From NCBI GenBank assembly GCA_025361935.1, contig JANYJB010000068.1, forward strand, positions 1 through 64,000: a stretch of DNA of 64,000 bases, written 5' to 3'. A model generated the notes under the pieces. The model was not told where the DNA came from, did not search any database, and worked only from the letters and a program-made list of their open reading frames with translations. Both the position numbers and the translations under genes were made by a program. Positions 1 through 6,896 of this stretch are shown in pieces. Each line of letters starts with the position of its first letter. Position 1 is the stretch's first letter. Source of the stretch: Verrucomicrobiota bacterium. GTDB taxonomy: Bacteria > Verrucomicrobiota > Verrucomicrobiia > Opitutales > Opitutaceae.

Positions 1-646
1 GCGCATGCTTGGTGTGCGTGTTGAAAATCCAGAAATGCGCGGACTCGGGCAAAGGCACCGCGTCAAAGCGAGGCCCCTTGCAATCAATGAAAACAAGGTG
101 GTCCTTTTTTCCAAAGCCCGACACGCCCTGATCAAGAATACCGCACGGCACACCTACGAAGTTGTTCTCCGCATGCTTGCCGATTTTCACCAACGTCTCG
201 CGATTTGGATGCTGGTCGGTGAGCGCAAGAAACGCGATCCCCGACGCCAGCTCGATCGCCGCGCTGCTGCTCAGGCCCGCGCCGGTCGGCAGGTTGGAAA
301 CCGCCGCGTAGTCGAAACCCTCGGGTGCCTTGAGCTTGAAAGCCGGGAGCGCCATCAGCACGCCGAGCGGATAATTGATCCAGCTCGCCCCGTCGGTCTG
401 CTTAGCCGTCACGTCCGCGCCCAACTCCACCACCTTGCCCGCATATTCACTGAAAAACCGGCGCTTCCCGTCCGTGCGCGGCGCGACCGCCACCCACACG
501 CCGCGGTCGATCGACGCGCCCAGAACTGTGCCGCCATTGTAGTCGGTATGGTTGCCGATGAACTCAATCCGGCCAGGCGCACGGGTGATGAACGCAGGGG
601 CGCGGCCATGGACTTGCTGGAAGAGGGCGGTGATTTTCTGCTGCAT
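1..646 (-). CDS. galK: Galactokinase, 3' end cut by the window edge
   Basis: Phosphorylates alpha-D-galactose with ATP, the first step of the Leloir pathway in the cytoplasm. Reading the minus strand from 646 gives an N-terminus with the galactokinase signature GRIEFIGNHTDYNGG at about residues 26-40, the GHMP-kinase ATP loop GLSSSAAIE, and NFVGVPCGILDQ, which carries the catalytic Asp region. The frame is open to the window edge, so only about 215 of the usual 350-390 residues are present. I chose the ATG at 646 because the frame is closed by a stop at 686 and no other ATG lies between. The ORF track misses it because it has no stop inside the window. The unknown gene at 686-943 lies 39 bp upstream on the same strand. 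Confidence 0.93.
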   Translation of the reverse strand, partial: MQQKITALFQQVHGRAPAFITRAPGRIEFIGNHTDYNGGTVLGASIDRGVWVAVAPRTDGKRRFFSEYAGKVVELGADVTAKQTDGASWINYPLGVLMALPAFKLKAPEGFDYAAVSNLPTGAGLSSSAAIELASGIAFLALTDQHPNRETLVKIGKHAENNFVGVPCGILDQGVSGFGKKDHLVFIDCKGPRFDAVPLPESAHFWIFNTHTKHA

Positions 647-685
647 AAAGGGAGCGGCCGGAATGCCCTGCGGCGCGCCAAGGCG

Positions 686-943
686 TCAACGTGTTTCCCG
701 CGCAGGCGGTTGTCTCACGCCCTCAAATCCCGCCGGTGCCTCCCCTTGGCTTCCCTTGGTGACGAGCTCCAGCAAGTAGGCCATCGCCTCGGTGCGCGAA
801 ATGCCGCGCTGAGCGGCGAGCTGGTCGCACCGCTTGAGCAACTGATCGGCCATGGTCGCGGCCGCAGCGGACGTGGGAGCTCCAAGCCGGGCACAAAGTT
901 GAACAAGCTGATCGCGTTCGCTGATGACGTGTCGGTTGTTCAT
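686..943 (-). CDS. Small unknown protein, 85 aa, coupled to ygfZ
   Basis: I do not recognise a family. The 85-residue product is mostly predicted helix with repeated Leu and Ala (for example the stretch around MADQLLKRCDQLAAQRG) and a charged Pro/Arg tail. It has no signal peptide or membrane segment. Its ATG overlaps the ygfZ stop in an ATGA arrangement, and galK follows 39 bp later, so it is probably the middle gene of a ygfZ-X-galK transcription unit. The overlap is the main reason to call it real rather than the overlapping frames also listed in the ORF track. Confidence 0.6.
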   Translation of the reverse strand: MNNRHVISERDQLVQLCARLGAPTSAAAATMADQLLKRCDQLAAQRGISRTEAMAYLLELVTKGSQGEAPAGFEGVRQPPARETR

Positions 944-1857
944 GGCGTGTCGATAAGACGAATATATGCGTGCCCGCCTGGCTCAGCGGCAAGCGGAGCA
1001 TTCACATCAAGCCGCAGCGTCGTCACCAACGCGAGCCCTATGAAACCTCCCGCGCCGTCCGCCACCGCCGAGCGCAGTTCCCCGATGCGTGTCTCCCCCT
1101 GAAGCAGCGCGCACGGCACCGCCGGCACCGGCCCTTCGCCCGCCGACACGCGCACGAGCTTGCGACGCAACTGCCCCATCGCCTTTAACCGCGCCATCAC
1201 CTCCTGCCCAAGGTAACAGCCCTTCGTATAAGAGATGGCGTCCGCTTCCAGGCCGCCTTCGTTGGGCAACTCGCCCGGACCTATGTCCGCCGGAACCTCC
1301 GCAATGCCCGCCATGATGCGCATGCGTTCCATCTCCACAGCCGATAGCGAAGTCAGTCCTTCGGGTAAAGTCGCGCCAAACGGCCGCAACCATTCCCACG
1401 TCTCCTCCGCCCCGCGCCGCCCGCGAAAAACAAACCCGTCAGTCGTCCTTAAAAATCCCCCAGGCATCGGTAAAGCTCCGCCCGTCAACTCTGCGAGCCG
1501 CTCGGTTCCTCCAAGGCCACCCACCGCGAACCCGCTCCACTGCTCCGTCACGTCCTCGATTATCACATCATCCGCGATAATGTAGCTTTCCAGCCGTTCA
1601 CGAATCACCTCCGCCTTCGATGAAAAACTAATAACCCACGCGCTTTCAGAAGTTTCCCGAAGCACAAAACTGTCCGCCAGCACCTTTCCCTTATAATTGA
1701 GCCATAACCCATAGGCCACGGGAGCCTTCGCTGAAGACCTCAATTCCTGCGTAAATTGCCCTTGAAGAAAAGATAGCGTATCCTCACCCGTAATGCGAAG
1801 ACAAGCGCTCAATCTGGATTGATGCCCCCACCGCTTGGGCAGGGCCGAAATGACCAT
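940..1857 (-). CDS. ygfZ: YgfZ/GcvT-fold folate-binding Fe-S repair protein
   Basis: Cytoplasmic tetrahydrofolate-binding protein of the YgfZ (IBA57-like) family, which supports assembly or repair of some iron-sulphur enzymes such as MiaB. The C-terminal third holds the family signature KGCYLGQEVMAR, whose Cys is the conserved functional residue. The N-terminal part, with LSFLQGQFTQEL, fits the GcvT-like fold. At about 305 residues it has normal family length. The ORF track begins 18 bp upstream at a GTG; I prefer the ATG at 1857 (MVISALPKRWG). It heads a minus-strand run into the 85-aa gene and galK and is divergent from the aroG leader. Confidence 0.88.
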   Translation of the reverse strand: MVISALPKRWGHQSRLSACLRITGEDTLSFLQGQFTQELRSSAKAPVAYGLWLNYKGKVLADSFVLRETSESAWVISFSSKAEVIRERLESYIIADDVIIEDVTEQWSGFAVGGLGGTERLAELTGGALPMPGGFLRTTDGFVFRGRRGAEETWEWLRPFGATLPEGLTSLSAVEMERMRIMAGIAEVPADIGPGELPNEGGLEADAISYTKGCYLGQEVMARLKAMGQLRRKLVRVSAGEGPVPAVPCALLQGETRIGELRSAVADGAGGFIGLALVTTLRLDVNAPLAAEPGGHAYIRLIDTP

Positions 1858-1920
1858 ATTTTTATCTTTATGCACAAAAATAAGTTATAAACAATAGTGG
1901 GAGCTTCTGGGAACTTTTTA

Positions 1921-1948
1921 TTGACGAACTTCAGACCAATCGTATCAC
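1921..1948 (+). promoter_or_regulatory. Candidate sigma-70 promoter for the aroG leader
   Basis: TTGACG at 1921-1926 and TATCAC at 1943-1948 with a 16-bp spacer fit a sigma-70-type promoter reading toward aroG. If used, transcription would begin near 1955 and give a leader of about 210 nt before the aroG start. The match is by eye only. Confidence 0.45.
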
Positions 1949-1972
1949 TAACGAAGTCAGATTAAAACACTT

Positions 1973-2044
1973 CTCCTGCTTAGCAGGAGTTTTGGGGTAA
2001 CTAAGAAAGCAAATGGCCGGTCGCTTAGGGGTAGGCGACCGGCC
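1973..2044 (+). promoter_or_regulatory. Two hairpins in the aroG 5' leader
   Basis: Hairpin 1 is CTCCTGC (1973-1979), loop TTA, GCAGGAG (1983-1989), followed by TTTTGGGG. Hairpin 2 is GGCCGGTCGC (2015-2024), a 10-nt loop and GCGACCGGCC (2035-2044), a perfect 10-bp stem. Both lie between the candidate promoter and the U-tailed hairpin at 2071-2097. No short ORF rich in Phe, Tyr or Trp codons with its own stop is present, so a classical leader-peptide attenuator is not supported. Confidence 0.5.
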
Positions 2045-2070
2045 AACTTATTTTAAATGTTTGAACAAGC

Positions 2071-2097
2071 ACCGCATCGTCTTGATGCGGTTTTTTT
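2071..2097 (+). terminator. Rho-independent terminator upstream of aroG (possible attenuator)
   Basis: ACCGCATC (2071-2078), loop gtctt and GATGCGGT (2084-2091) form a stem followed immediately by a run of T. It points the same way as aroG and lies 69 bp before its start, with no gene in between that it could terminate. That placement suggests transcription attenuation of aroG. Confidence 0.7.
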
Positions 2098-2165
2098 ATG
2101 CCCAAATGCGAAGCCGCGCCGCAGGCTTGCGGTCGGCTGTCTTTTTACGCCAAGGTCACAAGTTC

Positions 2166-3221
2166 ATGCACAAGACGTCCGACATCAATGTCGTGGAGAC
2201 CAAGGCCCTGCCTTCGCCCGCCCACCTGCTGGCCGAGCTGCCCAAGACCGAGGCCCAGGCCGCTTTCATCACCCGCGCGCGCCAGGAAATCCACCGCATC
2301 ATCTTCACCGACGACAAGCGTTTCCTCCTCGTGGTCGGCCCCTGCTCCATCCACGACACCACCGCTGGCCGCGACTACGCCAAACGCCTTGCCGTCCTCG
2401 CCGCCGAGGTCTCCGACCGCGTGATGATCGTGATGCGCGTCTATTTTGAGAAACCCCGCACCACCGTCGGCTGGAAGGGCCTCATCATGGACCCGCGCCT
2501 CGACGGCTCCAACGACATCGCCGCCGGCCTCGGGCTCGCCCGCACTTTTCTCCGCGAGGTCCTCGACCTCGGCCTGCCCACCGCCACCGAGCTGCTCGAC
2601 CCGATCACGCCTCAATACATCGCCGACCTCATCTGCTGGTCCGCCATCGGCGCACGCACCACCGAATCCCAGACGCACCGCCAGATGGCTTCCGGCCTCT
2701 CGATGCCTCTCGGCTTCAAGAACGGCACCGACGGCGGCCTCACCGTTGCCATCAACGCCATTAAAGCCGCCGGCCAGCCCCAGACTTTTCTCGGCGTTAA
2801 CCTCGAAGGCCAGGCCGCCGCCATCGTCACCCGCGGCAACCCCAACTGCCACGTCGTCCTCCGCGGCGGCGCCAAAGGCCCCAACTACTCCGCCGCCCAC
2901 ATCGCCGAAACCGAGGCGGTCCTCGCCAAAGCCGGCCTGCCCAAAGCCATCCTCGTGGACGCCTCCCACGACAACTCCTCCAAAAAACACGAGCTCCAGC
3001 CCGACGTCATCCGCGACGTCATCGGCCAGATCTCCGCCGGCAACACCTCCATCATCGGCGCGATGGTCGAGAGCAACCTTGGCGCTGGCAACCAACCCTT
3101 CCCCCAGCCCCTCGAAAAACTCAAATACGGCGTCAGCATCACCGACGGCTGCATCGACTGGGCGACCACTGAAAAAATGGTCCGCGAGCTCCACGCCGCT
3201 CTCGCCCCGCGCTTCGCCTAA
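2166..3221 (+). CDS. aroG: 3-deoxy-7-phosphoheptulonate synthase, class I alpha (AroFGH type)
   Basis: Condenses phosphoenolpyruvate with erythrose-4-phosphate, the first committed step of the shikimate pathway. The protein matches the E. coli AroG/AroF/AroH family along its full length: LLVVGPCSIHD near the N-terminus, MRVYFEKPRTTVGWKG, the GARTTESQ active-site segment, GFKNGTDG and IIGAMVESNL. The ATG at 2166 gives 351 residues and an N-terminus that aligns with the family. The 402-residue ORF in the track starts at 2013 and runs in frame through two hairpins, so that start is rejected. The structured leader suggests end-product control at transcription. The allosteric class (Phe, Tyr or Trp) cannot be assigned by eye. 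Confidence 0.93.
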   Translation: MHKTSDINVVETKALPSPAHLLAELPKTEAQAAFITRARQEIHRIIFTDDKRFLLVVGPCSIHDTTAGRDYAKRLAVLAAEVSDRVMIVMRVYFEKPRTTVGWKGLIMDPRLDGSNDIAAGLGLARTFLREVLDLGLPTATELLDPITPQYIADLICWSAIGARTTESQTHRQMASGLSMPLGFKNGTDGGLTVAINAIKAAGQPQTFLGVNLEGQAAAIVTRGNPNCHVVLRGGAKGPNYSAAHIAETEAVLAKAGLPKAILVDASHDNSSKKHELQPDVIRDVIGQISAGNTSIIGAMVESNLGAGNQPFPQPLEKLKYGVSITDGCIDWATTEKMVRELHAALAPRFA

Positions 3222-3290
3222 ATCCGCCCACCCAAAACCAATTCCTGCGTGTCCCGCCCCCTTCAAACCTGCTTAACTTAACCTCTCCCT

Positions 3291-4277
3291 ATGAAAACTC
3301 CCATTCGCGTCGCCGTCACCGGAGCTGCCGGCCAGATCGGTTACTCCCTCCTTTTCCGCATCGCCTCCGGCGCGATGTTCGGCCCCGACCAGCCCGTCAT
3401 CCTCCAGCTCATCGAGGCCCCCTTTGAAAAAGCCCTGAAGGCCCTCGAAGGCGTCGCCATGGAGCTCGACGACTGCGCCTTCCCCCTCCTCAAGGGCATC
3501 GTCCAGACCTCCGACCCCGCCGCCGGCTTCAAGGACGCCAACTGGTGCCTCCTCATCGGCGCCAAACCCCGCGGCCCCGGCATGGAACGCGCCGATCTCC
3601 TCAAGGACAACGGTGCCATCTTCATCGCCCAGGGAAAAGTGATCGACGCCGTCGCCGCCGCCGATGCCCGCGTCGCTGTCGTTGGCAATCCCGCCAACAC
3701 CAACTGCATGATCGCCGCCTCCCAAGCCAAGCGCCTCCCCGCCGACCGCTTCACCGCGATGGTGCGCCTCGACCAGAACCGCGCCCAGACCCAGCTCGCC
3801 AAGAAGGCCGGAGTCGATCTCACCGCGGTTAAAGACATCTTCATCTACGGCAACCACAGCCCGACCATGTTCCCGTCGTTCGCGCACGCCTCCATCAACG
3901 GCAAGCCCGCGACCTCCGTCATCACCGACACCGCCTGGCTGCAAGGCCCCTTCCTTGAAACCGTCGGCAAACGCGGTGCCGCCATCATCGCCGCCCGCGG
4001 ACTCTCCTCGGCCGCCTCCGCCGCCAACGCCCTCGTCGATCACGTCCGCAGCCTCGTCACCCCCGGCGCGATCCACTCCGTCGCCGTGAAGAGCGAGGGC
4101 CGCTACGGCTTCGACAAGGACGTCTGGGCCGGCATGCCCGTGCGCACCACGACCCCCGGCAGCTACGAGGTGATCGAAGGCTACGCCATGGACGACTTCG
4201 CCAAGGCCAAGATCGCCGCCACCAACCAAGAACTCGTCGAAGAGCGCGCCGCCGTCCTCTCGATGATCACCGCCTAA
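3291..4277 (+). CDS. mdh: Malate dehydrogenase (NAD-dependent)
   Basis: Reversibly oxidises malate to oxaloacetate in the TCA cycle. The N-terminal Rossmann motif is [19 protein letters not shown], followed by the mobile-loop segment [15 protein letters not shown] with substrate-binding Arg residues, [21 protein letters not shown] carrying the catalytic-dyad Asp region, and [10 protein letters not shown] with the catalytic His. The length of 328 residues is typical of the cytosolic-type MDH (EC 1.1.1.37) found in many bacteria. It follows aroG by 69 bp and is closed by a strong terminator 35 bp downstream. Confidence 0.96.
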   Translation: MKTPIRVAVTGAAGQIGYSLLFRIASGAMFGPDQPVILQLIEAPFEKALKALEGVAMELDDCAFPLLKGIVQTSDPAAGFKDANWCLLIGAKPRGPGMERADLLKDNGAIFIAQGKVIDAVAAADARVAVVGNPANTNCMIAASQAKRLPADRFTAMVRLDQNRAQTQLAKKAGVDLTAVKDIFIYGNHSPTMFPSFAHASINGKPATSVITDTAWLQGPFLETVGKRGAAIIAARGLSSAASAANALVDHVRSLVTPGAIHSVAVKSEGRYGFDKDVWAGMPVRTTTPGSYEVIEGYAMDDFAKAKIAATNQELVEERAAVLSMITA

Positions 4278-4311
4278 GCCTGCAAATTTCGTCTAATTGG
4301 TTCTGGACGGA

Positions 4312-4342
4312 GCGGCGCCTCACCCCTGGGCGCCGCTTTTTT
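4312..4342 (+). terminator. Rho-independent terminator of mdh
   Basis: GCGGCGCC (4312-4319), a 9-nt loop and GGCGCCGC (4329-4336), followed by TTTTTT. Perfect 8-bp GC stem directly after mdh. Confidence 0.85.
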
Positions 4343-4362
4343 GCGCCCATATTTCCGCCCCA

Positions 4363-4476
4363 TCTTTCTCGTTCTCGTTCTCTTTCTCTTTCTCGTTCTC
4401 TTTCTCGTTCTCCCGTTCGATTCCGCCACCCATCGGAGGAGAAAGATAAAGATAAAGAGAACGAGAAAGAAAAACG
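4363..4476. repeat. Pyrimidine-tract inverted repeat (TTTCTC/GTTCTC units)
   Basis: The left arm (about 4363-4412) is built of TTTCTC and GTTCTC hexamers. The right arm (about 4435-4476) is a purine tract such as GAGAACGAGAAAG that is largely its reverse complement. Together they could form a hairpin of about 40 bp with a loop of about 22 nt. It lies between the convergent genes mdh and 4503-5195. Confidence 0.7.
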
Positions 4477-4502
4477 ATACCCAGCCGCAGATTCTCCAAC
4501 CC

Positions 4503-5195
4503 TCACAACAGCCCCGACAGCACCCGGTCCTTCGCGAGCTTGAACTCCGCCCGCACCGCCGCGAACGCCTCCACGAGTTCCTTCGGCGAACCGTTCCGCC
4601 CGAAATCCATCGCCAGCGTCGCCCCGTCGCACGTCACCTCCGCCGCCACGCCCTCGACCGACAGCGTGCAATTCCGATAATCCGACGGATACGCCACCCG
4701 CAGCTTCGCATCCGCGTCGAGCCCTTCCACCGCGTCGATCACCGCCTCCACGCGCACCGCTTTTTTCAGCGCAAACGCGATCGCCGAAAACTGCCCCGCG
4801 AACAGCGCGTCAAACTCAGGCGTCCGCACCACGTCGCCGTTGCGCAACCCATGCAGCGTGCGCGTCACCGCGTAGCTCGCCGGATCGCCCTCCGCCAACG
4901 CATAGGCGATTTCCAAGGTAAAATCCTTCGCCGTGAGCGTCGCCACCGGACTCGATACATCGAGCGAGATCGCCGTGCGTTTGTAGTTCATTCCCGTCCG
5001 CGCGCGCTGAAAAAACCCTTCCGCCTCAGCCGTGAGCTCTGCCGCGCACAGTTGCGCCAGAAACCGCGACGTCGCCGCGTTGACCGCATCCGGCACCGTG
5101 TGATGCGACTTCTTAAAACCGGCCAGCGCCTTCACCGCGCCGCCGCCGCGCCCCACGAGGCTCACCTGAGATATGAACTCCGCCGATTTCGCCAT
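4503..5195 (-). CDS. Unknown protein, 230 aa
   Basis: I do not recognise a family. The product is soluble, about 230 residues from MAKSAEF (the track's 5210 start adds MIREI), with alternating charged and hydrophobic segments, a Gly-rich stretch VGRGGGAVKAL near residue 20 and no catalytic motif I can name. The gene stands alone between inverted repeats on both sides. Codon use resembles the housekeeping neighbours, so it is probably a lineage-conserved gene rather than recent cargo. Confidence 0.7.
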   Translation of the reverse strand: MAKSAEFISQVSLVGRGGGAVKALAGFKKSHHTVPDAVNAATSRFLAQLCAAELTAEAEGFFQRARTGMNYKRTAISLDVSSPVATLTAKDFTLEIAYALAEGDPASYAVTRTLHGLRNGDVVRTPEFDALFAGQFSAIAFALKKAVRVEAVIDAVEGLDADAKLRVAYPSDYRNCTLSVEGVAAEVTCDGATLAMDFGRNGSPKELVEAFAAVRAEFKLAKDRVLSGLL

Positions 5196-5223
5196 GATTT
5201 CCCTAATCAACAGTCAAAAATGA

Positions 5224-5310
5224 AATCTGGAAATCAGGAAATCAGGAATCAACGATACGACTATGCACCCGTCCCTCCTTGGCCGTTCCTGACTTCCTGA
5301 GTTCCAGATT
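5224..5310. repeat. 25-bp inverted repeat made of ATCAGGAA-like units
   Basis: The left arm (5224-5248) reads AATCTGGAAATCAGGAA plus another unit. The right arm (5286-5310), ending TTCCAGATT, is its reverse complement with two mismatches; the loop is 37 nt. It fills the divergent region between the 230-aa gene and mutT, and the right arm ends 6 bp before the mutT ATG, so RNA folding could influence mutT initiation. No Shine-Dalgarno sequence is visible at that start. Confidence 0.75.
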
Positions 5311-5316
5311 AAAATC

Positions 5317-5721
5317 ATGTCTCCTCCCATCCCCGTCGTCTGCGCCCTCATCGAAGATCACTCGGGGCGCATCCTCATGGCCCAGCGCCCGCCGCACAAA
5401 CACCTCGGCCTCAAGTGGGAGTTCCCCGGTGGTAAAATGGAAGCCGGCGAGTCGGCCGAGGCCGCCCTCCACCGCGAAATCCGGGAGGAACTCGGCTGCG
5501 CCGTCGAGATCGTCCGCGCCCTCCCCCGCACCACGCACGCCTACGAAAAAATCACCATCGAGATGATCCCCTTCGTCGCCCGGCTCGCCGCCGGCTCCGC
5601 CGAACCACACCCCCACGAACACGTCGCGCTTAAATGGGTGCGTCCTCCCGAACTCGCCTCGCTCGATCTCCCAGCCGCCGACGCCCCCATCATCGCAGCC
5701 TATCTCGCCACGAGGTCATAA
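5317..5721 (+). CDS. mutT: MutT-type Nudix hydrolase (8-oxo-dGTP diphosphatase)
   Basis: Hydrolyses oxidised nucleoside triphosphates such as 8-oxo-dGTP to prevent A:T to C:G transversions. The 134-residue protein has a complete Nudix box starting GKMEAGE and continuing to REIREELGC at about residues 38-60, preceded by the MutT-typical LKWEFPGGK. Its length fits MutT. The stop codon lies inside the left 30-bp inverted repeat (5718-5747), so that element abuts the 3' end of the gene. Confidence 0.9.
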   Translation: MSPPIPVVCALIEDHSGRILMAQRPPHKHLGLKWEFPGGKMEAGESAEAALHREIREELGCAVEIVRALPRTTHAYEKITIEMIPFVARLAAGSAEPHPHEHVALKWVRPPELASLDLPAADAPIIAAYLATRS

Positions 5722-5747
5722 ATTGATAAAACTCGCCCCGACCCCTT
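5718..5747 (+). repeat. Left 30-bp inverted repeat of a 0.95-kb segment
   Basis: The sequence beginning ATAAATTGATAAAACTCG and ending GACCCCTT is the reverse complement of 6641-6670 at 28 of 30 positions. GGGGTCnGG-type sequences resemble palindrome-associated ends handled by REP-associated (Y1) transposases; that link is inference, and no transposase gene is present. Confidence 0.7.
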
Positions 5748-6050
5748 AGGATTGGCCGTCGGCGACCAGAGCGCAGCGGAGGGCCGGGGCACTCCACGGC
5801 GGGCGGAGCAACGCGCAGCCGGTGGGCAAGGGTGCCCACCGCTTCCGGCCGGGCCACTGCACCGCGCAAGCCGCCGCCCGGCCCGACCGCACTCCACCGG
5901 ACCGAAGCGACGACGGAGCGGAGGGAGGAAGCAGACGGCGTGACAGATCGGAGTCTGCGGAGAGCTGGCGCGACGTGTGCCGCTGCTTCATTGGAGAACG
6001 TTGCGCATCAATTAACACCTAGCGACATGACCCTTTTTTTCGGGGCGTCC
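5748..6050. other. GC-rich non-coding stretch, no gene seen
   Basis: About 300 bp between mutT and the 130-aa gene. It contains a GTGGGCA/TGCCCAC hairpin near 5820 and many short GC-rich inverted repeats. The overlapping ORFs in the track (5752-6173) are low-complexity Arg/Pro-rich readings with no recognisable domain, and I reject them. Confidence 0.5.
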
Positions 6051-6443
6051 TCAAACGAACTGAAGGCTGGATACTATTTCACTGCAGTAGCCATTGAGTT
6101 GATCCGCAGACTCAATTTTGGATTCTGCATAAAATACAGCCACATCAACTCCTTCACCCACACACATATTTAAGTAAAAAACACCATCTTTAGTCTCACT
6201 AAACTTACGGCATATACGGGATCGGTTTCGTGGGTCGTCGAACGCTTCCCCTTCTGGAATCCAATACATAACACGATCCTTAATTTCGTTTTCGAGAACA
6301 GGACCATCAGCCCTTAAGACATGAATCGCGATCTTAAGGTCCCCATTTGAAAAAATCGTTCTACTACGTATTTTATCGACGCTCAGCTCACGCGGAACTT
6401 CCGCCCTCCACCAAGTGCCTTCGTATAAATTAACGGACTTCAT
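6051..6443 (-). CDS. Immunity-like small protein, 130 aa
   Basis: Unknown family. The 130-residue soluble protein (MKSVNLYEGTWWRAEVP at the start) overlaps by ATGA the 3' end of a decayed reading frame ending VPKKSKPE. Small acidic to neutral proteins coupled this way to the C-terminus of a large secreted protein are typical of polymorphic-toxin immunity proteins. The role is inferred from arrangement only. Base composition is clearly lower in GC than mutT, consistent with transfer. Confidence 0.6.
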   Translation of the reverse strand: MKSVNLYEGTWWRAEVPRELSVDKIRSRTIFSNGDLKIAIHVLRADGPVLENEIKDRVMYWIPEGEAFDDPRNRSRICRKFSETKDGVFYLNMCVGEGVDVAVFYAESKIESADQLNGYCSEIVSSLQFV

Positions 6444-6637
6444 TCAGGTTTACTTTTTTTCGGGACATCAATTACCCGGGGGTTTCGATCTTGTAGCTTA
6501 ACCGGGCTTTTAAGCTCTATATCGCCATCTGGATTTTTATTAAACCTCGCTTCTTTTGCACTAACATCAAATTCGACAACCTTAGTAGGTTTCCCCTTAA
6601 GTCCGCCAAGCTCTTCGGCAGCAGTTTCAGCGGGCGA
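6440..6637 (-). pseudogene. C-terminal remnant of a large, probably toxin-type protein
   Basis: An open frame of 65 codons without a start, SPAETAAEELGGL to KSKPE, is closed upstream by a TGA created at the junction with the 30-bp repeat at 6641. It is too short for the ORF track. The charged C-terminal tail coupled to a small downstream gene resembles the end of an RHS/PAAR-type polymorphic toxin, but no toxin domain can be named from this fragment. The rest of the gene appears lost when the inverted-repeat segment formed. Confidence 0.5.
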
Positions 6638-6640
6638 TCA

Positions 6641-6670
6641 AAGGGGTCAGGGCGAGTTTCATCAATTTAT
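6641..6670 (+). repeat. Right 30-bp inverted repeat of the 0.95-kb segment
   Basis: AAGGGGTCAGGGCGAGTTTC followed by ATCAATTTAT, the inverted partner of 5718-5747. Its left edge truncates the toxin-like frame. Confidence 0.7.
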
Positions 6671-6722
6671 AGAGATATTCCCAAAGAAAACCGGCGAGTC
6701 ATGTTAGTTTAATGCTGTTTAG

Positions 6723-6763
6723 AAAAAGCCCGCGAACGTCTTAACGACATCCGCGGGCTTTTT
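6723..6763 (-). terminator. Rho-independent terminator, probably the original ssrA terminator
   Basis: AAAAAGCCCGCG and CGCGGGCTTTTT pair around a 17-nt loop. On the minus strand it lies 11 bp downstream of the displaced tmRNA 3'-end copy. Before island insertion this would have been directly behind ssrA, so it is most simply the native ssrA terminator, now cut off from its gene by 42.7 kb. Confidence 0.8.
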
Positions 6764-6774
6764 GTCGCACGAAG

Positions 6775-6803
6775 TGGTGGAGGTGCCGGGATTTGAACCC
6801 GGG
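6775..6803 (-). repeat. Island attachment site, left copy (29-bp tmRNA 3' end)
   Basis: TGGTGGAGGTGCCGGGATTT plus GAACCCGGG is identical to 49501-49529, the 3' end of ssrA including the T-arm and encoded CCA. The sequence beyond 6803 is unrelated to tmRNA, so this is a target duplication, not a tRNA gene. Confidence 0.95.
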
Positions 6804-6849
6804 GGCTTTTGGCCTATAACCCTAGGTAACGCCTCATATTTTTTACATT

Positions 6850-6874
6850 TAGTGGCTTTTTAGTGGCTCAAAAA
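6850..6874 (+). repeat. Subterminal direct repeat, left copy
   Basis: TAGTGGCTTTTTAGTGGCTC followed by AAAAA matches 49365-49389 exactly and contains TAGTGGCT twice. It lies just inside the left attachment site and may hold arm-type binding sites for the integrase. Confidence 0.75.
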
Positions 6875-6896
6875 TCGACTTCGCCAAACAGAGCGA

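Noticed and set aside
2013-2165. N-terminal extension of aroG in the ORF track
   Set aside because: It would translate through a perfect 10-bp hairpin and a U-tailed terminator, and it has no counterpart in the AroG family.
2145-3266. 373-aa minus-strand ORF opposite aroG
   Set aside because: Gly/Val/Asp-rich low-complexity reading, a GC-codon shadow of a well-supported gene. The same applies to 3273-4229, 49978-51531, 52990-54330 and 58042-59667 on the minus strand.
5752-6173. Overlapping Arg/Pro-rich ORFs between mutT and the 130-aa gene
   Set aside because: No domains, no ribosome-binding sites, and composition typical of non-coding GC-rich DNA.
6775-6830. Possible tRNA gene at the left island end
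   Set aside because: Only the T-arm and acceptor 3' half are present; the rest is unrelated. It is a duplicated tmRNA end.
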